Shown here: positions 24,584 through 38,175 of the stretch, piece after piece | Numbering within the stretch: position 1 is the stretch's first letter | Layout: each line of letters starts with the position of its first letter | Source: Camarhynchus parvulus | Taxonomy: Eukaryota > Chordata > Aves > Passeriformes > Thraupidae | DNA length: 64,000 nucleotides | Assembly (NCBI RefSeq): GCF_901933205.1 | Contig: NC_044574.1 | Coordinates: forward strand, 49,682,919-49,746,918 | Direction: 5' to 3' | Notes under the pieces: model-generated | What the model was told of the DNA's origin: nothing | Databases searched by the model: none | The model's input: the letters and a program-made list of their open reading frames with translations, nothing else | Translations under genes and position numbers: made by a program

Positions 24584-27500
24584 ATGGCTCAGACGGAGGC
24601 CCCGAAGGCGGTGCGGCTGTGGCGCGATGCCGCCCTGCGCGCACGGAAGCTGCGGGGCGGCCCCGGCGAGCCCGAGCCTGAGCCCGAGCCCGAGCCCGAG
24701 CCCGAGCCGGACGCGGGGCCGCCGGGGGCCGCCGCCGCCCCCGGTGCCGCCGCTGTTCGCCTCCCGTCCCTGGCGGCGGCGGCGCTGGGGGAGCTGGAGG
24801 CTCTGAACCTGAGCGGGAGGGGGCTGGAGGAGCTGCCGGAGGAGGCGGGTGCCGCCCTGAGCGGGCTGCGGGTGCTCAGCCTGCGGCGCAACCGGCTGGC
24901 CCGCCTGCCCGCCGCCGCCCTGCGTCACCTGGGCCGCCTGGCCGAGCTCGACCTCAGCCACAACCGGCTGCGGGGCCTGGGGGACGGCGGGGCGCTGGCG
25001 GGGCTGCAGGGCCTGCGCAAGCTCAGCCTCAGCCACAACGAACTGGGCGCCGAGGGCCCGGGGCTGCCCCCCCGTCTCGCCGAGCTGGGCTGCCTCGAGG
25101 AGCTCGACCTCAGCTTCAACCGCCTGCGCCGCCTGCCCGAGGGCCTGGGCCGCCTTCGGCACCTCCGCACCCTCGACGTCGACCACAACCTGCTGCCCTC
25201 CTTCCCTGCCCCGCTGCTGGAGCTGGCCGCCCTGGAGGAGCTCGACTGCTCCGGCAACCGCCACCTCGGGGCCCTGCCCGAGGGCATCGCTGCCCTCCGC
25301 CGCCTCAAGATCCTCTGGCTCAGCGGCACCGGGCTGGCGTCCCTTCCCGAGGGTCTCTGCCAGCTGAGTGCCCTCGAGAGCCTCATGCTGGACGGCAACC
25401 GGCTGCAGGCGCTGCCCGCTGGCTTCGGCAGACTACAGCGGCTCAAGATGCTGAACCTCTCATCCAACCTGCTGGAGGAGTTCCCCTCTGCCATCTTGGC
25501 ATTGCCCAGTCTGGAGGAGCTCTATCTGAGCCGCAACCAGCTCACCGTGCTGCCCCCTCACCTCTGTCAGCTTCACCAGCTCCGCACTCTCTGGCTGGAC
25601 AACAACCGCATCCGCTACCTGCCTGACTCCATCGTGCTCCTCCACAGCCTGGAGGAGCTGGTCCTGCAAGGCAACCAGATCGCCATCCTGCCTGAGGGCT
25701 TCGGGCAGCTTTCCCGTGTCACCCTGTGGAAGATCAAAGACAATCCCCTCATCCAGCCCCCCTATGAGGTGTGCATGAAAGGCATCCCCTACATCGCAGC
25801 TTACCAGCAGGAGCTGGCCCACTCCCAGCCTGCCCTCAAACCCCGCCTCAAACTGGTCCTCATGGGCCTGAAGGATGCAGGAAAGACCCTGCTGAGACGG
25901 TGCCTCATGGAGGAAAATGAGAAGAGAGAGGGCATGGGAAGCCTGGAGGCAGGGAACACCCAGCACAGAGGGTTTTCTGGGCAACAGCAGGACATTGGGA
26001 GAGTGGCAGTTGGGTGTTGCCCCTTTCCAGAGCCTCAAGACAATTCCTCAACTCGGGTACCTGTCATGCAGCAGGTGGAACGTCTCCCTGTTGAGGGTCA
26101 GGACATCCCTTCTTGTGTGCCCTCTCACCGAGCAAAAGGGGACAAAACATCCCCTGCACCATCACTGCCACCCAATGTGCCCCGAGTACCACTGGGACTA
26201 GGACTGTCAGGAGGCAGTAAGGGCATCGAGGTGATGGACTGGACAGCAGATGCAGAGAGGGGCCTGACATTCATTGTGTATGAGCTGGCGGGGGACCCGA
26301 GCTATGATGTGATCCAGTCTTTCTTCCTCTCCCCTGGAGCCTTGTACGTGCTGGTGGTGAATTTGAGTGCCTACGTCCCTCAGCACTTTTACCCCTCTGT
26401 GGGCTATTTCTTACACTGGCTCAGCTCCAAGGTGCCCCATGCCGTAGTGTGCATGGTGGGAACCCATGCCGACCTCTGTGCGGAGCGGGAGTTGGAAGAG
26501 AAGTGCCTGGACATCCATCACCAGATCGCTCAGCAGGAGAAGAGGGATTCTGAGGGGCTCCAGAGCTTAGTCCAGCAGGTGGATGAGGCTCTGGGACAGG
26601 ACTTTGACCTGCGCTGCTCCAGCCCGCATGCTGCCTTTTACGGGGTCTCAGACAAGAACTTGCGGCGGAAGAAAGCCCAGTTTCAGTATCTTCTCAACCA
26701 CCGCCCACAGATCCTGTCTCCAGTGCTGCCTTTCAGCTGCCAGGACCGTTGCCAGGTGCGTCGCCTACGGGACAAGCTCCTCTCAGTGGCCGAGCACCGG
26801 GATATCTTCCCAAACCTGCACCGGGTGTTGCCCAAGTCCTGGCAAGTGCTGGAGGAGCTGCACTTCCAGCCCCAAGCTCAGCAGTTGTGGCTTAGCTGGT
26901 GGGACTCTGCCCGGCTGGGCTTGCAGGCAGGCCTGACGGAGGATCGGCTGCAGAGCGCCCTGTCCTACCTGCACGAGAGTGGAAAGCTGCTCTACTTTGA
27001 GGAGCATCTCACCTTGCGGGAGTATGTGTTCCACAACCTGCCACGGCTTATAGACATCCTCAATGTCTTTTGCCAGCGGGATGCCACCGTGCTGCTCCAG
27101 AAACTGCTCAGCGACACCCAGATTGACGAACTGAGGACCACTCAGCTCCATCATTACGTGGAGGGCTTCTTGCTGCATGGCCTCCTTCCTGCCCACGTTA
27201 TCCGTCTCCTTCTTAAGCCCCACGTCCAGAGTCGAGAGGATCTGCAGCTCATTCTGGAGCTGCTGGAGAAGATGGGGCTATGTTACTGTGTCAACAAACC
27301 CAAATGCAAGCCCTTAAATGGGGCAGCTGCTTGGTACAAGTTTCCCTGCTACGTGAAAAATGAGTTGCCCCATGCAGAGGCATGGATCAACGGCACCAAT
27401 CTGAGCGGACAGTCCTTCGTGGTCGAGCAGCTGCAGATTGAATATAGCTTTCCATTCATTTTCCCACCCGGCTTGTTTGCACGCTACAGTGTCCAGATTA

Positions 27501-27791
27501 ACAGCCACGTGGTTCAGCGGTCAGATGGCAAATACCAGATTTATGCCTACCGGGGAAAGGTGCCTGTGGTAGTGAGCTACCGGCCTGCCAGGGGAGCTCT
27601 GCAGCCAGACACTCTGTCTATCGCTAGTCACGCGTCCCTACCAAATATCTGGACAGCTTGGCAAGCTATTACGCCTTTAGTGGAAGAACTGAATGTCCTG
27701 CTCCAGGAATGGCCGGGCCTGTACTACACTGTGCATGTCCTCTGTTCAAAGTGCCTTAAAAGAGGGTCACCCAACCCACACACTTTTCCAG
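24584..27791 (+). CDS. MFHAS1: MFHAS1 exon 1: LRR, Roc-like GTPase and COR-like regions
   Basis: MFHAS1 is a ROCO-family cytoplasmic protein linked to Toll-like-receptor and NF-kB signalling. This exon encodes 1069 residues plus one base. The start at 24584 is chosen because [19 protein letters not shown] sequence directly follows the start in vertebrate MFHAS1; here it is [15 protein letters not shown], residues 10-24. An acidic Glu-Pro repeat (29-42) precedes leucine-rich repeats at about 68-400. The Roc-like domain has a P-loop GLKDAGKT (428-435), a G3-like ELAG (567-570) and a G4-like THAD (627-630). A COR-like region follows, with highly conserved blocks such as [20 protein letters not shown] and [17 protein letters not shown]. 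The exon ends CCA-G before GTAAGG, giving a phase-1 intron. Roughly 65 extra residues lie between the P-loop and the SKGIEV segment compared with human as I recall it, so the protein is about 60 longer overall. Translation past 27791 is intronic. Confidence 0.97.
24668..24709 (+). repeat. MFHAS1: Glu-Pro codon repeat in MFHAS1
   Basis: Seven consecutive Glu-Pro dipeptides (residues 29-42) are encoded by a GAGCCC-type 6-bp tandem repeat, with one GAGCCT unit and a final GAGCCG. It sits between the conserved N-terminal segment and the first leucine-rich repeat. I do not recall it in mammalian MFHAS1. The near-pure repeat suggests recent length variability. Confidence 0.85.
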
Positions 27792-27877
27792 GTAAGGCAC
27801 AGCCCAGCTTGCCTTTCATCTCTTTTGGAGCTTTGCCCCTTCTAGAAAGGTGTAGTATGAGGTCAGCCTTAGCTCTA

Positions 27878-27929
27878 TTTTTTTTCTTTTTCTTTTTTTC
27901 TTTTTCTTTTTTCTTTTCTTCTCTGCTCT
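27878..27929 (+). repeat. Pyrimidine (T-rich, CTTTT-type) tract
   Basis: A 50-bp run of almost pure T and C, with repeated CTTTTT-like units, lies about 85 bp inside MFHAS1 intron 1. It is a simple-sequence repeat, close enough to the donor that it produces a misleading Phe/Ser tail when exon 1 is read through. Confidence 0.85.
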
Positions 27930-30900
27930 AACTCCTTTCCCTGGTGGTTTGAGTCATGAGAGAAAATATTAGGGTAGCTCCAAGGAGACAGGCTTAAAAT
28001 AACCTTATTCTGAGAGGAGGGGGGTGTTACATCCCCCTTTGTCTGCGCTTTTTCTCTCTGCTTTTTGGGTTTTGGCCCTGAGGGTTGGCAGTGCCATTGT
28101 TGAGAAGTCTCTGATCTGTCCTCCTTGTTTTGATTTCTTTGAATGGGATTGTGGTGTTGGGGTTTTTTCCCCCTAGTTCCTTTTACCCTGCAGCTCCCAC
28201 TTCCTTGGAGCTATTTGTAAACATGAATAGAGATGCCTAAAACATTGCAGGTATCCCCCTTCAACCCTCCACCCCCAAAACCTGGCCTATGCTGCAGTCT
28301 GTCTGAATGCAGGAAAGCTCCTCCTGGTAGACAATGGGTGTGTTGGTCTCCATAGCCCTGTGTAAAAAAAAAGCTTTCTCGGAGCTTTCTTTGAGCCCTG
28401 TCTCTAGTAGGAAGCATTCCTCACTGAAGAGAGAAGGATACTCCATCTTCTTTGTTTAAGTGTCTCACCTAGAAGTGATTCCCAAACTGTGCCTTTTGGA
28501 GCTGTTCTCAAGCACATTTTATTTTCCTTCCTCTCTCTCCCTTCCTCAAATGAAAAAAGCATAACCTCTCTCCTCTGGAATGTGACTGGTTGTGGTGCTT
28601 TTTAAAGCTGTCACCTCTAAAGTTGTGATTTTTATCAGTGAGGTTTTCCGGTAGCATCTGTTTTACTTTGTGTGTGCAGGTACTGCCTCCTAACTAGTGT
28701 CCTCCCTGCTCCGCTTGGGTTTTGCTCTGTGGCTTGCAGGGTGCCATGGGAAAGACGCTTTGATGTGTAAATCTGCATGAAATCAAAATGCACTCTGTAC
28801 TGTGAGCAATGCTCCAGAAATCTGCATTGTAACAACCATGTTAGAGGTGTGTTGGCACATTATTATGAGGTAGCCTGAAGTTGTGCAGGGAACTGTAGCA
28901 TGATTTGACTTAGAGCAAGCAGTGGTGCTGAATTTGTTCATAAGCAAATGTGATTAATAAGGTGTGGGTTTTCTGGGGTTGTTTTGGGGTTTGGTTTCTT
29001 GCTTTTTGTTGTTTTTTTTTCCCCTCTGGACATTTAGGATAAGGAGGCGCAGTTTGCTCCTCAGCCTGGGTCCTGGCTCCATCAGCTATATCTCCCTCCA
29101 ACTGCTGTCTTATGTAATAGCCACTGGACTGGGGGGTGAACCCATGCTGTGAGACGTGCTGAGTGATATCTTGCTGCTGACATGGTGCATAGGGCAATGT
29201 GATCTGCTTTCCAAACAAAAAACTCTGGAAGCTGAAAAAACCAAACCTGCTACAGAACCCCTGAAAAAAACCCCAACTACCCTCCCCAAAAACCTGCCAA
29301 AATTAGTCACGACAGCAGACATGTGAGTGTGCAGTGTGATGGGCACTTATTGAAGATTTAGCTTGTGAATTCCAGTCTCTAGTCACGCATCTCTTTAATG
29401 TTTTTTTAACTGGTGAATGCTTTGTGGCTGTCCCTTTTCTCCCTGTGAGTAGATGATGCTTTTAAAGGGAAATTTGAAGAGGAGCCAGACTGTCTGCAGG
29501 CTGTTGTTGCTGACCCCAGTGATGGTCAGAGCAGGTTCAGAAGCATGAGAGGGGCATTGAAGGGCCTTTTCCTTTGGACTTGGCTGTGCCATGTATGTTT
29601 CATTAGAGGTGGGAAAGGATTTATCTCACCTGGGAGCCAGGCCAGGTGTCCTGGGAGGGCCCAGGTAAGCAGTGTGCTGAGCATGGGAGGAGCTGGGGCT
29701 TGTGTGCCAGGTCTCCAAATGACACCTGGGTGATGCTGCCTGTGGAAAGGGGGTTGCAGCATTTTTGAGGTGCTCCAGCAGGCCTTGCTATCAGGGGCAC
29801 AGGATAGCATCCCAGGTGTGACCCTGCTTTGGGACAGGGAATAACTCTTTTAAACGTGGACGCTCTGTGAATCTAGCTGAGAGAACAGCAGACAGACATG
29901 TTTAAAAGGCAAGGCTGATCTGCGGAAATGCTGAAGAGTGATTTAATCAATTTATTGAGAATCCTGCTTGTTGTCATGGATGATGCTTGAATCTAGCCCA
30001 GGTTTGATCTGCACTATATGAAAAATGTGAACTGTGATTTGACTTGGGAAGCCTGTATGTCTGCATTTTATCTAAAATATTCCTTGCTGTGTATCTGCTC
30101 TATGAATAAAAGACTGTTTAGGAGCCCCTAAATGGCAATCGTGAAGCTCAAGACTTTTTTTTCCTCCCGATTTTGTTGATCAGGAGGCGTGCATGTTTAA
30201 GCCATGCTGCCAAGCTTACTGTCATGCAAGTGAATCATGGTTGGTGTCATTTTTGACAAGGTGTAGGAAAGAGAGGAGTCTAATGTTACGAAAATATGTA
30301 GTGAGGGAGATGTCTGTGTTTCTTTCCAAGCTTTTTTAGTGGAAATCACTGACAATTACAATGCTCCTAATACTTAAATAGGTCTGTGGGCTTTTTAGGA
30401 CTGCACTGAAGAAGTGCTTTGCAGCCAGTTGACCTTAATAAGGGAAATATTTCTGTGTAGACACTGCCAAATTTGTGCTCAAAAATGGAAGTGCAGTCTG
30501 GCTCTCTGGGTGGTTGTGCAATTTGTGTCGTCATTCATGAAACTGATGGTGCATTCTTTGGTCATCCAAAATTTTTATTAGAATCCCTTTCAAAAAGGGA
30601 GTTCACAAGTTGAGGATTAATCTTTGCTTTTCCTCTCCTTCCCTTTCCTCTCTGTCCTGGACACTATAGCTTCCCTTGATAGTACACACACAAATACTCT
30701 AGGAATAGGGCTACTCTGCGTAGAAATAGTAAATAAAAATTAAGGCTCTGGATTCAGTTTTCTGAGGGTTTATTGCAAAGAGTGAATGAAAGTAAAATAA
30801 AAATGCCTTGTTTGGGGTCCTTTTAAGGAAGTTTTTGTGTTTGAAACAGTTTTGTAGCTGGACAAAATAGTAACTGAATTGGCATCTGAGCTGGAATTTT

Positions 30901-33900
30901 AGTATGCTTTGAGGCTGCAGTCATCTACTTGGCTGATAACAACTCAATGTGTTAAATTGGTTTTTTCTTTTACATTTGCATGATATATAAATGAAAGTGT
31001 CCCTACCAGGCTAAGAAAGTCATATCTCTCTTTGAGTAACTCAACAGGAGTGGTTCACTTCTCCAAGACAGTAAGACCTCAGTTGGGTCATCACAGGCAT
31101 TGTGGAATGCTCTCATTTGTATGTGATGTTCTTTTAGCCCCTGGACTGAAGAGCTTTTAGGCTATTCATGTCTTGTAAGCTATTAAGTGACCTGGGATTG
31201 GGGGGTGGAGATGGTTTGCCATCTGTCTGATAGTAGACACGTGTGCTTTGCTTGGACAAATGTGACTGGATTTTCCAAGCTTGCATTCATATGCACCTGC
31301 TAACTGCCCTGCTGCTGTTTCCTCTTGCCCTGTGCTAGGCTGGGTCTGGGGCACCACGGGCTCTTCCAGACTGGCTTTTGTACAAGGTGTCCTGATGTCC
31401 TGTGCCCGATTCTTCTGGTGTTTGGGCTGGGAGGAATTATGTTTGACCAGTGGTTTTCCTTTATTCCTGCCTTGTGAAGGGGCTGTATGAGTGTAGACGT
31501 AAGAAAGCCGCGGTCTGTGTCCATTGCAGAAGACGGGCAAGTAAGATAAGGTGATGTGGGTTTTCACAGAGTAGAAACATGACAACAAATAGAAAGCCAT
31601 GGGCAAAAATACTGTGTGAGCCTAGCAACCTGTGTCCAAAAGGAGGCTTCAGAGCTATTGGGGAGCTTTGAAAGGCTCTGGAGGATTAGCAAGAGGTCTT
31701 TTGTGGAGGGAAAGTGCACATCTGCCACCTGCCTTGCTATCCTCTTCTTGAGGTATCAGAGCAGGGGGAGATCACAAGCCTCTATTCTGCCTGTCTCCCA
31801 CGTTGTGGGTGAGCAGAAGCAGGGATTATAGTGCCAGTCACCTTAAGGGGTACAGATGGAGGTTTCATAGTGTAGTTCCCCTGTGAGTCTCTCTGTCATG
31901 GCTAGAGCAGGGCTAACTAGGCCACCATATGCACATGATTCAAAGTGAACATGCTCACCAGCCCTGAGTTGGAGTCAAAAGCTATCATGACCTCCCTTGG
32001 TGGCTGGGATGGAGTCAGGAGACAGAGAGGTGGAGGATCCTGTGGTGTGTCATGCTGTCGAGTCACCGCATGCAAGGTGAGCCGAGAGCAGGTGAGACTG
32101 GTTTTGTCAGAAGGGCTCCAAAGTTGCCTCAAAATCTGAGCTGCTGCTCGGTGAGAGGCTCATGTCAGATATCTAATTCCACTTTGTAGTCATGCTTTAA
32201 GTAGCTGGGGTTCTTTTCATAGACAATTGCAATAGAGCAACACCTGCTTGTTAGAGAGCCTGACGCTAACATTAGACAGCCTTCTATTTTCCCCATTTGC
32301 AGGTGGAGTCTTTTTTGCTTGACTTTCAAAGTAGATGCTATGGCTGTTTTGGGGCTGTTGTCAGATATCCTGCAGGCTGTGGCTTCAGCAGAATACTCAG
32401 CACTGAGTACTAATTGGAGGCAGGGGAACAAGACTTCAGCACCATGTGATCTTTGGATGTGGATGATCTGGGTGGCAGGATGAAGCTGAACAGGGCCCTG
32501 TGGTTCAAGGGAAGAGCATAGATTGGTTGCTGGACTTGGGGAAGCTACTGTCATTCTGTGGCTCTAGCATGGATAATTAAGTTTACTGACTAGAGCTGAT
32601 TTCTCTGCTGCTGAAGTGGCAGTCTTGACTGGTGTGACTTGCTGTAGGTAACAGTTTAGGAACACATTAGTAGCCTATGTGCCATCACTGATTTTTAGAG
32701 ATTTCCTTCATATTAACCTATGTGTTGCAAGGTCAGTATTTGAAGTCCTCTCGTTTGGTGGCTGAGGCATCCTCTAATTTAAACAACATGTCGAAAGGGA
32801 CAACAATTATCTCTGTGGTCTTGAAGGAAGCTGAGAAATTGCCAGAGGACAAATGTGATATGCAGAGTGGGTGGCTGCCATGGGACTGTCCCTGGTGGGG
32901 TAGTCAGTGGAGACCTGAACTTGTGCCTGACAGCCTGGCTTGGGATGATGCAGGAACAGGAGGGAATGTGAATGCCAGAAGAAAGGCTGAGGTTTTTGAA
33001 TTGCCTTCTTACAGCTGTCCTGCAGTGTCTAGTTACTCATTTTGTGTGTGTTTGGGGGCTCTTATTTTTAAGCTCTTGATATAGAACTTGCTAAAATTAC
33101 TTGAAATTAGAATGGCAACATGCACACTTAACACTGCTTGAAGAAATCCTCTTTTTTTGTGGAAGGAATCCTCTTCCTTATTCAAGAAGTTCCTATGCAT
33201 TTCTGATAAAAGAAAGCTTTCCTATTATGTCAGCTCTGGTACAGGGAAGCTCTTCTGGTTTGCCCCTTAACAACTTGTCTTGCCCTGGCCTGTTCCCCAT
33301 GGGGGTCATCTCTGGGCATTGAGCCTCTGGACTTTGATCTGCCACCACTGAACCAGGGAGATGCTAGATTTGGTTGAGTGGATCTTTTTGGTTTGGTTAG
33401 TGAAGCAAAGCAGAGTTCTTGGCCTTCAGTGCATTACTTTTTTTTTTTAGTTTGTGTTTTTGGTTTGTATTTTTTATTACGGTTGCTGAAATTTGTCTCT
33501 GCAGGAAATGACCTATAAAAGAGTTGCTGGGTACCAAATGATTCTTTGTTTCGTTGCATGAAATCTGTTTGAAAGCTACTGACTGTGAGGGTGAGATAAG
33601 CTCTTGTTGGAGGTTTTCCCCTCTCTGGAGTCAGTTGATTACATGAGGACTGATTTGTGTGCTGCTTCAGCATGCTGTGGACACAGGTGTCATGAAACAT
33701 GCTTTGCACTGTCTTGTGTGCTCACACATCTGGTGATATGATACCTGCTTCTACAAGCACTGAAGTGGAAAAGTTTTCCCATGTAAGTTTAGTTGAGGTT
33801 TAGCTTGTGAATGATCCACATGCGGGTGTATTACAGGGGCCTACTGCTTGTGCATCCCAGGAGGGGATGGTAGGAAATCACCAACAGTGCTGAATTGTTG

Positions 33901-36900
33901 GCCTTTGGGGATGTGAACATGTTACTTGACATTGGGATAGAGATGTAAAAAACAGTATCAGTTTAAAAACAAAATAAAAGTGCATCTGGTAGGTAATTCT
34001 CCTGTATGCTGTGGTGTCCATTGTTTTTGCAGTATTAAGCAAGGAGCTGTGATAGCCTAGCATGCTCTCCAATTAGTAATTTGCTAGTAATAGTGCAGGC
34101 TACTTGTTTGACTCTTGCAAACAATTTTCTAGGGAAGAAGGGGAAAATTTATGTAGTGAAAAGTCCTATGTGGGGTTTTAGTTCTTGGAAGTCATCAGTG
34201 TACAATTTTTTTTCTACCTCACCCCCATTGTGAATAGAGGAATAACCTCTGTAGATATGTAAAGAAAATTGTGTTCTGGGGGTTGAGTACAAGATCATCA
34301 GTTGTGGCCTTTTACCTCCCTCTCCTTATTTCTAGTACCTGTACTTGTCCCACACGTGTGGACAACTGTCAGAGTAAGCAGGCTGGTGCCAAATAAGATC
34401 ACCTCTTCTCAGCTGCTTTGGAGCTTGTGGGATACCTGTTTCAGGGAGCTTGTTGTAGGGACAAGGAGTGGGAAGGGAGTGCCTAAAGTACAGTGTGAAT
34501 TATAACCACCAAATTCCTCTTCTGCAAATAAAATGTGTCAGTGGTTTTGTCTAGCTAAGAACTTACCTGTGTCTAAGACAGTAATGCACTTGGGTTACAG
34601 GAGTCTCAGCCTGCCTCCATGGTGTGTTATGTGTTGGTCTTGCCTACATCAGGAAAGTTGATGGGATTCTGGTGACCACAGCTGTCTTATACAGAGGATG
34701 AGCAGGCCGTGGTGTTTTTAGAAGTTGTTGCATGGATGAAGTTTACAATCTTGGATGGCAAGGTCACCTGTGTGAATGTGGCCTTTGTTCCAGATAGACC
34801 AGGTGGGAGTGTTTTGTTCTCTAGCAATTTCTTTCTAGGGAACCAGATGTAAGAACTGAGATGGGGGGATGTGAGACCTGTGAAAATAAAATGGCTGGTG
34901 GCTTTGTTAGAAATTTCATTTGGGATGTTCAAATGGACTGAACATCCCCACCTTGGAGGGCTTATGGTTCTTCCTCAGGAGGCTGCTGGAGGTTAAAGAC
35001 ATATTGCACTTGTGGTATTTTCCTGGCTAAAGCTTGGTGGCAACACTGGTCGGGTTGCCAACATGGTCAGTGGTACTGTGGTTTCAGACTTACCAGGTTC
35101 TGTGGTTAGGAGTGACTTGTCTGTGGCCAGTGGATGGAGGCTGTGCTCAGACTGAGCTGTGACTGCTGGAGTGCTTGCCTGCTGGAGTTGGTTGTGGTTT
35201 AAAGCAAGACCTTAATTTCAGATTTGTGTTTTTGTTTTCCCTGTGGTCATTTTCAACAACTCTGAGCTTTACCCAAAGGTGTACTGAGTACACTCCTTAC
35301 TGGTTTTAGCTGTGGATTCCTGGGGGAGGAGTGTGAAAATGGCCTAGGACTTAACCACTTTACAAGGTAGCATTAATTTTGAATTGGCAGTTGAGCATGG
35401 CAAGCTCTGCCTGAGCCAAACAGCAGCTTTGAGATGAGCAAGGTGCTTCAGTTGGGAAGGCCATTAAACTGAGCACTTTGTGAAGATCAAACTACACTGA
35501 ACTCTCAGGGCAAGTAACCTTCAGCACAAAATAAAGTTCAGTCTCAAATCCTGTTCAGACCTGCCTTGTATTGCCAAGTGCTGACTCAGATTTGGTGCTT
35601 GAACACTCCAGGAAGCAGATGTAGTGTGGTTGATCTAGGATACACTGAATTGTGCTGATAAGATGATGGGAGACTTCTGCTGGGCTTTTACTGGCAGGAT
35701 TTCACAAGCTTTTCCAAGTGCATTTCTGTGAAACTCTTTATGAAAGCAATACCAGGATATCTCTTTTATCCAGTTTTAGGATGATGTTTGCCAAGAGTCT
35801 AGTTTAGAGAAGCATTTTTATTTGTGTCATCTGGGGGAACCTACACTGTTCTGGGAAAGCTCCTTCCTCCTTCATTCATGGTACCCATCACTTTCTGTAG
35901 AGTTTTCAGTCTCTTCCTGTTACAGTGTGCCAGGAACAAAACAAGAGTACAACAGTGGTAGGACAGGGATTTATGTGCCTCTTGCCCACAAATGACTGGT
36001 GATAAAATTAATATTGTAGGCTTTTATCCTAACAGAATACAAGATTATGGCATGCTTCACTCAAGACTTGTTTGTTGAATGATGTGTACATAGTAACTTT
36101 CCAGTCTGTGTGCTGAATTCCCCTTGGATCATGTTCTTTACATTTTTAGCAGGTGTTTTTCTCTCCAGCAATACCTAGTGAGCAATGGTATCTGATAAGG
36201 AACAGATCCTGCCATACAGCAGGCTAGGGTTGTTTATGAACTTCCTGAAAAATTAATTGTCTGTGGTTTCCACAGCATCAAAATCTGCAGGGTTTGATTT
36301 GAGACAGAGGCACTTGACCTAATTTGCTTCTAGCAAATGCATCTAGCAGTTTCTGCCCCATGAAACCATGCAGTGGAAAAATATTGAAGGTATACAGTGA
36401 TTTGGCCTTGCTTGACTTTGAGAGACATGTGCAGTGCATTTGGTTCTTCTGTATCAGTGCATGGTTGGCACCATTTGTCCCTAGGCTATCCCTTAGTGTT
36501 CTCACATTTAGGAAGACCCTCCCACTTGCCACATGGGCAACATACGGAGGGAGAGCTTCTTGCAGCAGAAGAAAGAGGCATCTTCATCATGCTGTTTCTG
36601 AAAATTTGTGATGGACACAGCAGAACTGCAAAATTGTCCTGCAGTACAGACCATGAGTCTGCATGGTGCAGTAGCTCCCTGCTGCATCTCTAGCTGTTGT
36701 GGAACTCTGTTGCTGGCTATTTAGTAGCCAGCAACTCTTTCCCCTCCCTGTGGCCTCTTTGCTAAAAGCAGCAGTCAGGTACAGATGGCAAGCAGTTTTT
36801 CTCTGAACAGATAGTGTTAGAAACCAAGAATTTAGCAGTGTGCAGAGCTGAAATGCACAGGCTGTACAGTGTGGAGGATGGAGAGGCAGGGACCTCTCTC

Positions 36901-38175
36901 TGAGGCTGCCTGACATCAGTCTTGTACTCTAAATATTCCTGTTGCCCATGTCCAAACAGTTGCATTATCGTCTCTCATTAAAATTCTCAGATAAATTGAG
37001 ATCAATAAAGAATGAAGTACTAAAAGATGGGGTAATGGCTGATGATAAAGATCCATTCTGAGAAGCAGTCATTCTCATATTGATGTTCCTGACGCTTGAA
37101 TTTTTATCATTCCACCCTCTCTCTATATTTGTATCGTGTCTAGCTCACCAGTCTGTACACATATTCTCTTTTACTACATTATGGGGAAAACAGCGTGATT
37201 GTCTGTCAAATTGCTGATCTTTGTGCTTTACAGGATTACACCCTCGATGTATAATAATATGCAGCTGTATTTATTGTGATATGTGATGGGGAATAGTTCG
37301 AGTTGTTTATGCAGAATTTTTTTTCCCCCCAAAAAGAACTGAACAGCTGGGACCTTGTCTACATGGGACCAAAGGGGGACTAGAGGCAACTACATAACTT
37401 AGTTGTCCCCTTACTTTTGGAATTCTTCATCTGTGAAGCTGAGTGGCTCACAGGAGCAAAGACCTTCCTTAGCAGGGGGATTTAGTCATGATGGGACACA
37501 CAGGAGCTGGAGCAAAGTGACAGTAAGGTGGCAGCCAGGCTGCTCTGCACACCTTTGAGAGAATGCGTCTTGCAAATTGCAGACGAACCCGGGAGTAGCC
37601 ACAGGGCATGGGAAATTGCAAATCCAGACAAACTGGTGTCTGACTCAGCAACAGCTGTGTGGTGACAAACTCTCACTAATGATAGAGAGCTTTTTCTGGG
37701 TCTAAAATGTTTTTATAAAGTGTGCTGTAGGTTGAGAGAGCAGCTGCTGGCTTGGCCTCCACTGCCTTAATGTGGGCTTTGAGCCAGCCAGCCTCTGTCC
37801 CACTGTTGAACTTCTTGGGTCACTCTGTTTTGCACCTCGGTATTGCTGAGCAGCCCAACTAGAAACAAGCAGTGAGAGCTGGAATAATCAGTTCTGGCTC
37901 AAAGTATTCCCTGGGTAGTCCTTTGGATGGATTGGCTTTCTTGGGGAAGCCTCATCTGGACTGTATCTTCAGGAATCCAATCTCTGCTTGTTCAGAGAGA
38001 AACAAGCAGGTGGACCTCTCCACATTTCCAGGATATTCCAGGAAGGGGAAGATGGACAGACTTATCCTTTTTATATGTCTGTGCTACTGCAGTGAAGAGA
38101 AGAGATGGAGGATTTTGTTTCCTCTCCTGGTCTGCACGGTGTTTCTTACACCCTTGCTGTGTGCAGCTGTATTTT

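Noticed and set aside
24182..25264. 360-residue minus-strand open frame over the MFHAS1 promoter and LRR region
   Set aside because: It is the antisense shadow of GC-rich leucine-rich repeats. Its Gln/Ala/Glu repeats are the complement of Leu/Ser codons, with no family similarity.
28970..29285. G/T-rich tract (28970-29020) and C/A-rich tract (29220-29285) as a large inverted repeat
   Set aside because: Both are skewed in composition, but when aligned as reverse complements they share only short homopolymer-like matches.
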